64,000 nucleotides of DNA. Origin: Sinohyriopsis cumingii (lineage: Eukaryota > Mollusca > Bivalvia > Unionida > Unionidae). The DNA lies in NCBI GenBank assembly GCA_028554795.2, contig CM068825.1, positions 97,209,451 to 97,273,450 on the forward strand. The letters run 5' to 3'. Numbering within the stretch: position 1 is the first letter of the stretch; the number at the start of each line of letters is the position of its first letter. The notes below the pieces were generated by a model. It did not search any database, was not told where the DNA came from, and saw only the letters and a program-made list of their open reading frames with translations. Positions 59,254-64,000 of this stretch are shown here, one piece after another. A program made the position numbers and the translations under genes.

Positions 59254-59365
59254 AAAGTCAAATATGCAAATGAAAGTGTCAAAATAGGTTTTATTCCCTT
59301 ACTTGAAACAAAGTCAAATATACAGATGAAAGTGTCAAAATAGGTTTTATTCCCTTACTTGAAAC
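59254..59365. repeat. 56-bp tandem duplication covering the CFAP36 splice donor
   Basis: Two adjacent 56-bp copies (59254-59309 and 59310-59365) differ at two positions. Each contains the last 7 exon bases and the GTAAGGG donor of the CFAP36 exon at 59359-59469. The transcript therefore carries two identical donor contexts 56 nt apart. Use of the downstream one would read through an immediate in-frame TAA. Confidence 0.93.
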
Positions 59366-59469
59366 ATCTCTCTTAGGTCATTTTTGGAATTCATATCTGT
59401 TAAAGCCTTGATTACTTCCTTGTGTGTGAGCCCTGTGTCATTCAAAAACCCTTCAAGAAGAGCTTCCAC
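59359..59469 (-). CDS. CFAP36: CFAP36 exon (middle of the BART-like domain)
   Basis: A 111-bp, 37-codon exon in phase 0 at both ends, with a TCTCATTCAG acceptor and a GTAAGG donor. It encodes VEALLEGFLNDTGLTHKEVI then KALTDMNSKNDLREMFQ. This aligns with the LVEKLLEGYLKEIGI helix and following segment of vertebrate CFAP36. It is the most 5' exon visible. The N-terminal helices of the domain and the start codon must lie beyond position 64000. The tandem duplication downstream copies its donor site. Confidence 0.9.
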
Positions 59470-59884
59470 CTGAATGAGAATACAAAAGAAATACATGATA
59501 CAAGGACAAAAATAACTATTTTATACCCTAAAAGAAACTCTGTTTGTCAGGGACAAAACTTCATATTTCACTGATGATGTGGTATTTAAAGTATTACTTT
59601 GCTTTGGGATCTTCATCTAACTTTGATATAGCCAGTACGTGACAACATATGCTGAGTGAAAGTGAGTAAGCAAGTGAGAGAGCAAGCAAGCGGGTAAATA
59701 AATAAATAATGTTTACTCCAAACTATACTTAAATATACATGCAAATCAAAACTGAATGCTCTACACTGATACCACCTACACTGAAGTATGGTCATGTAGC
59801 TCACAGGATGCTTGGAGTATGGAATTTGTTAAGTCAATAAAATTATGAATGCATCCTCAAAAATGATAATAAATAGGGGTCTTA

Positions 59885-60575
59885 ATATGATATATATCAC
59901 AATATAAGGTTCACAATACAGATAGCCTGATATGATACACATCAAAATACAAGGTTCCCAATACAGATATCCCAATATGATACATATCACAATACAATGT
60001 TCACAATACAGATATCCCAATATGATACATATCAAATTACAATGTTCACAATACAGATATCCCAATAAATACAATACATATCACAATACAAGGTTCCCAA
60101 TAAAGATATCTGGAAATGAGACATATCACAATACAAGGTTCCCGATATAGATGTCCCGATATGAGACATATTACAATACATGGTTCCCAATACAGATATC
60201 CCAATATGAGACATCACAATACAAGGTTCCCAATACAGATATCCTGATATGATACATATCACAATACAAGGTTCACAATACAGATATCCCAATATGATAC
60301 ATATCACAATACAGATATCCAGAAGGTTCACAATACAGATATCCCAATATGATACATATCACAATAGATATATCCAGATGGTACATATCACAATACAAGG
60401 TTCACAATACAGATATCCCAATATGATGCATATCACAATACAATGTTCACATTACAGATATCCCAATATGTTACACATAAAAATACAAGATTCACAATAC
60501 AGATATCCCAGTAACATACATATCACAAAACAGAGGTCCCAATATGATACACATCACAACAGAGGTCCCGATATG
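59885..60575. repeat. ~44-bp minisatellite, about 15 copies
   Basis: Units read CAATACAGATATCCCAATAT, GATACATATCACAATACAAG, GTTC. Several are truncated (near 60305-60340 and 60361-60390) and the right-hand copies decay. Long open frames on both strands here are a consequence of the repeat and not genes. Confidence 0.95.
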
Positions 60576-61210
60576 ATAAATGCTGTGATACAGATCAATA
60601 AATCATCTTTTTGTCTAGTTAATTTCTGGATAATCAGTGCTTGTTTCTTATGTGATCATGAAGTGAATATGCTCAAGTAGCTTTGGTGGTTTCCTAAAGC
60701 AAGCTTTTTACTTCTGGATTATACATGATGGTGTTACTTAAGAAATAAAAGTGTTGTAAATCTAGATACACATCTGACATTGTTTTGTGGGAAGAATTAG
60801 TGAAGATTCAGCAGAGCTCTGGTTACAAGAAAGTTTATTTTAAATTCTACATCTGATCATCACAGTGCATATCAATATTATCTATACCACCAATTAATAA
60901 CAACATCTCTAACATTAAAGCTTACATCATTGACTTGTATGCTTTCAAATTGTAAGGAACTTTTACAAGTGAAAATAACTCAAGTCACAAAATTGTGAAC
61001 TTATAAAGCTTTATTATGAATGAAAAAAATGTTTAAAAAATACACAGTCTTCAAATAAAATACCAAAGAATTACATTTTCTTGACGTTAAAATTGTATTA
61101 TTTTAAGCATAAAAGTGATTCTGTCGGGACCATATTACATGGATTTCTACATTAATAATTTCATGGATTCAGAGATTCATTATATCTTTACTACCTTTAG
61201 TCAGCAGTCT

Positions 61211-63685
61211 GTTTTATGGTAATTTACTAGTATTCAACACACTGAATTATTTCGTGGTAACTTACAAGTATTAGGTGTAACGAGTTATTTTATGGTGATT
61301 TACTAGTATTAAGCATATTGATCATTTCATGGTGATTTACTAGTATTAGGCTTATTGATTATTTCATGGTGATTTACTAGTATTAAGCATACTGAGTTAT
61401 TTCATGGTGATTTACTAGTATTAGGCATATTGAGTTATTTCATGATGATTTACTAGTATTAGGCATATTGAGTTATTTTATGGTGATTTACTAGTATTAG
61501 GCATATTGAGTTATTTTATGGTGATTTACTAGTATTAAGCATATTGATTATTTCATGGTGATTGACTAGTATTAGGCATATTGAGTTATTTCATGGTGAT
61601 TTACTAGTATTAAGCATATTGATTATTTCATTGTGATTTACTAGTATTAGGCTTATTGATTATTTCATGGTGATTTACTAGTATTAGGCATATTGATTAT
61701 TTCATGGTGATTTACTAGTATTAGGCATATTGAGTTATTTTATGGTGATTTACTAGTATTAAGCATATTGATTATTTCATGGTGATTTACTAGTATTAAG
61801 CATATTATTTCATGGTGATTTACTAGTATTAGGCATACTGAGTTATTTCATGGTGATTTACTAGTATTAAGCATATTGATTATTTCATGGTGATTTACTA
61901 GTATTAGGCATATTGAGTTATTTTATGGTGATTTACTAGTATTAAGCATATTGATTATTTCATGGTGATTTACTAGTATTAGGCATATTGAGTTATTTCA
62001 TAGTGATTTACTAGTATTAGGCATATTGAGTTATTTTATGGTGATTTACTAGTATTAAGCATATTGATTATTTCATGGTGATTTACTAGTATTAGGCATA
62101 TTGAGTTATTTTATGGTGATTTACTAGTATTAAGCATATTGATTATTTCATGGTGATTTACTAGTATTAGGCATATTGAGTTATTTTATGGTGATTTACT
62201 AGTATTAAGCATATTGATTATTTCATGGTGATTTACTAGTATTAGGCATATTGAGTTATTTCATAGTGATTTACTAGTATTAGGCATATTGAGTTATTTC
62301 ATAGTGATTTACTAGTATTAGGCATATTGATTATTTCATGGTGATTTACTAGTATTAGGCATATTGAGTTATTTTATGGTGATTTACTAGTATTAAGCAT
62401 ATTGATTATTTCATGGTGATTTACTAGTATTAGGCATATTGAGTTATTTTATGGTGATTTACTAGTATTAAGCATATTGATTATTTCATGGTGATTTACT
62501 AGTATTAGGCATATTGATTATTTCATGGTGATTTACTAGTATTAGGCATACTGAGTTATTTCATAGTGATTTACTAGTATTAGGCATATTGATTATTTCA
62601 TGGTGATTTACTAGTATTAGGCATATTGAGTTATTTTATGGTGATTTACTAGTATTAAGCATATTGATTATTTCATGGTGATTTACCAGTATTAAGCATA
62701 TTGATTATTTCATGGTGATTGACTAGTATTAGGCATATTGATTATTTCATGGTGATTTACTAGTATTAGGCTTATTGATTATTTCATGGTGATTTACTAG
62801 TATTAGGCATATTGAGTTATTTCGTGGTGATTTACTAGTATTAGGCATATTGATTATTTCATGGTGATTTACTAGTATTAGGCATATTGAGTTATGTTAT
62901 GGTGATTTACTAGTATTAAGCATATTGATTATTTCATGGTGATTTACTAGTATTAAGCATATTGATTATTTCATGGTGATTGACTAGTATTAGGCATATT
63001 GATTATTTCATGGTGATTTACTAGTATTAGGCTTATTGATTATTTCATGGTGATTTACTAGTATTAGGCATATTGAGTTATTTCATGATGATTTACTAGT
63101 ATTAGGCATATTGATTATTTCATGGTGATTTACTAGTATTAGGCATATTGAGTTATTTTATGGTGATTTACTAGTATTAGGCATATTGATTATTTCATGG
63201 TGATTTACTAGTATTAAGCATATTGGTTATTTCATGGTGATTGACTAGTATTAGGCATATTGAGTTATTTCATGGTGATTTACTAGTATTAAGCATATTG
63301 ATTATTTCATGGTGATTGACTAGTATTAGGCATATTGATTATTTCATGGTGATTTACTAGTATTAGGCATATTGAGTTATTTCATGGTGATTTACTAGTA
63401 TTAGGCATATTGATTATTTCATGGTGATTTACTAGTATTAGGCATATTGAGTTATTTTATGGTGATTTACTAGTATTAAGCATATTGATTATTTCATGGT
63501 GATTTACTAGTATTAAGCATATTGATTATTTCATGGTGATTTACTAGTATTAGGCATATTGAGTTATTTCATGGTGATTTACTAGTATTAGGCATATTGA
63601 TTATTTCATGGTGATTTACTAGTATTAGGCATATTTAGTAATTTCATGATGATGTACTAGTATTAGGCATATTGAGATATTTTTA
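61211..63685. repeat. 37/38-bp satellite array, about 66 copies
   Basis: About 2.5 kb of head-to-tail units carry GGTGATTTACTAGTATTAGG, CATATTGA, then TTATTTCAT (37 bp) or GTTATTTTAT (38 bp). Every unit has the 8-bp palindrome TACTAGTA with few exceptions. AGG/AAG and GATTA/GAGTTA variants alternate over long stretches, giving an apparent 75-bp dimer. The left edge units (61211-61330) are the most diverged. It lies in a CFAP36 intron. Confidence 0.97.
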
Positions 63686-63751
63686 CACACAGGAGGATTA
63701 TAAACTAGAAAGAAAAGGCAGGTGTTCACTACCCTTGAGTCATGTAAAAGC

Positions 63752-64000
63752 AGATATACGACCTAGCTAAGTATGGATTAATTTAAAGATGAGTTTTAAT
63801 TAGCTCATTTCATGAGAAACAGATGACTGACCTAGCTAAGAGAATGACTGAATTTTCATTAGATCATTTCACGAGAAGCAGATGACTGACCTAGCTAAGA
63901 GAATGACTGAATTTTCATTAGATCATTTCATGAGAAACAGATGACTAACTCAGCTAAGAGAATGACTGAGATTTCATTAGTTCATTTCATGGGAAGCAGA
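63752..64000. repeat. 59-bp tandem repeat, truncated by the window edge
   Basis: Units with GATGACTGACCTAGCTAAGA, GAATGACTGAATTTTCATTA, GATCATTTCA-GAGAA-CA recur at 59-bp steps from about 63818. An earlier, longer (about 70-bp) unit begins near 63755. The array continues beyond the window. Confidence 0.92.

Larger units (their letters stand above)
55366..59358 (-). other. CFAP36 intron (about 4.0 kb)
   Basis: Contains an inverted-repeat partner pair (56880-56990 and 59066-59165), a dispersed repeat (57290-57620), a ~30-bp tandem triplet (57671-57745), a (TTA)n run at about 59018-59040 and part of a splice-donor duplication (59254-59365). A 107-codon open frame at 58018-58341 shows no recognisable domain and lies on the opposite strand. 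Confidence 0.6.
59470..64000 (-). other. CFAP36 5' intron (partial), satellite-rich
   Basis: Intron upstream of the first visible exon. It holds a ~44-bp minisatellite (59885-60575), a 37/38-bp satellite (61211-63685) and the start of a 59-bp array (63752-64000). 60600-61200 is plain AT-rich sequence; I looked there for the N-terminal CFAP36 exon and did not see it. Confidence 0.65.

Noticed and set aside
60249-60680. 143-codon open frame on the plus strand, and overlapping ones on the minus strand
   Set aside because: They lie in the ~44-bp minisatellite; the repetitive peptides simply mirror the repeat unit.
61211-63685. Possible CRISPR array (regular short repeats)
   Set aside because: Units abut with no unique spacers, and the context is a eukaryotic intron; this is a satellite.

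Overview
This is animal nuclear DNA. It is AT-rich and mostly CpG-poor, with small exons separated by multi-kilobase introns, GT-AG splice sites and dense interspersed and tandem repeats. The SINE design, satellites, Polinton-like element and protein matches suggest a marine invertebrate, most likely a lophotrochozoan such as a mollusc. That placement is an inference; no species can be named.

Two host genes are recognised, both on the minus strand. (1) The 5' end of the GCN2 / EIF2AK4 eIF2-alpha kinase gene: coding exon 1 at 9773-9877 and exon 2 at 1740-1849 together encode most of an N-terminal RWD domain. The gene continues past the left edge. (2) CFAP36 (CCDC104; cilia and flagella-associated protein 36, BART-like domain): six exons between 59469 and 28477 run from the second half of the BART-like domain to the stop codon. 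The N-terminal exon or exons lie beyond the right edge. CFAP36 ends 18.6 kb upstream of the GCN2 start codon.

The gap between them (9.9-28.5 kb) holds a CpG-richer GCN2 promoter area and then a decayed 5.3-kb Polinton/Maverick-like (virus-derived) element at about 10.67-15.95 kb. This element has remnants of an A32-type packaging ATPase, a parvovirus-type phospholipase A2-like protein, an RVE integrase, an HNH-type segment, an SF1 helicase and a probable family-B DNA polymerase, all broken by frameshifts or stops. Further right are pogo-type transposon pieces, a degraded protein-like stretch, a 43-bp minisatellite, a hAT-type MITE, and a 5'-truncated, dead LINE.

The introns are repeat archives. 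There are four tRNA-derived SINEs (three with 12-bp target duplications), a hAT MITE with an exact 8-bp target duplication that carries one of the SINEs, and a pogo-type element inserted into a satellite-like repeat and itself carrying a TTAA-flanked MITE (three nested layers). A long near-perfect hairpin lies at 54.2 kb and a tandem duplication covers a CFAP36 splice donor. The right end is a 2.5-kb, 37/38-bp satellite with apparent dimeric higher-order structure. The two host genes have no evident functional link beyond adjacency.
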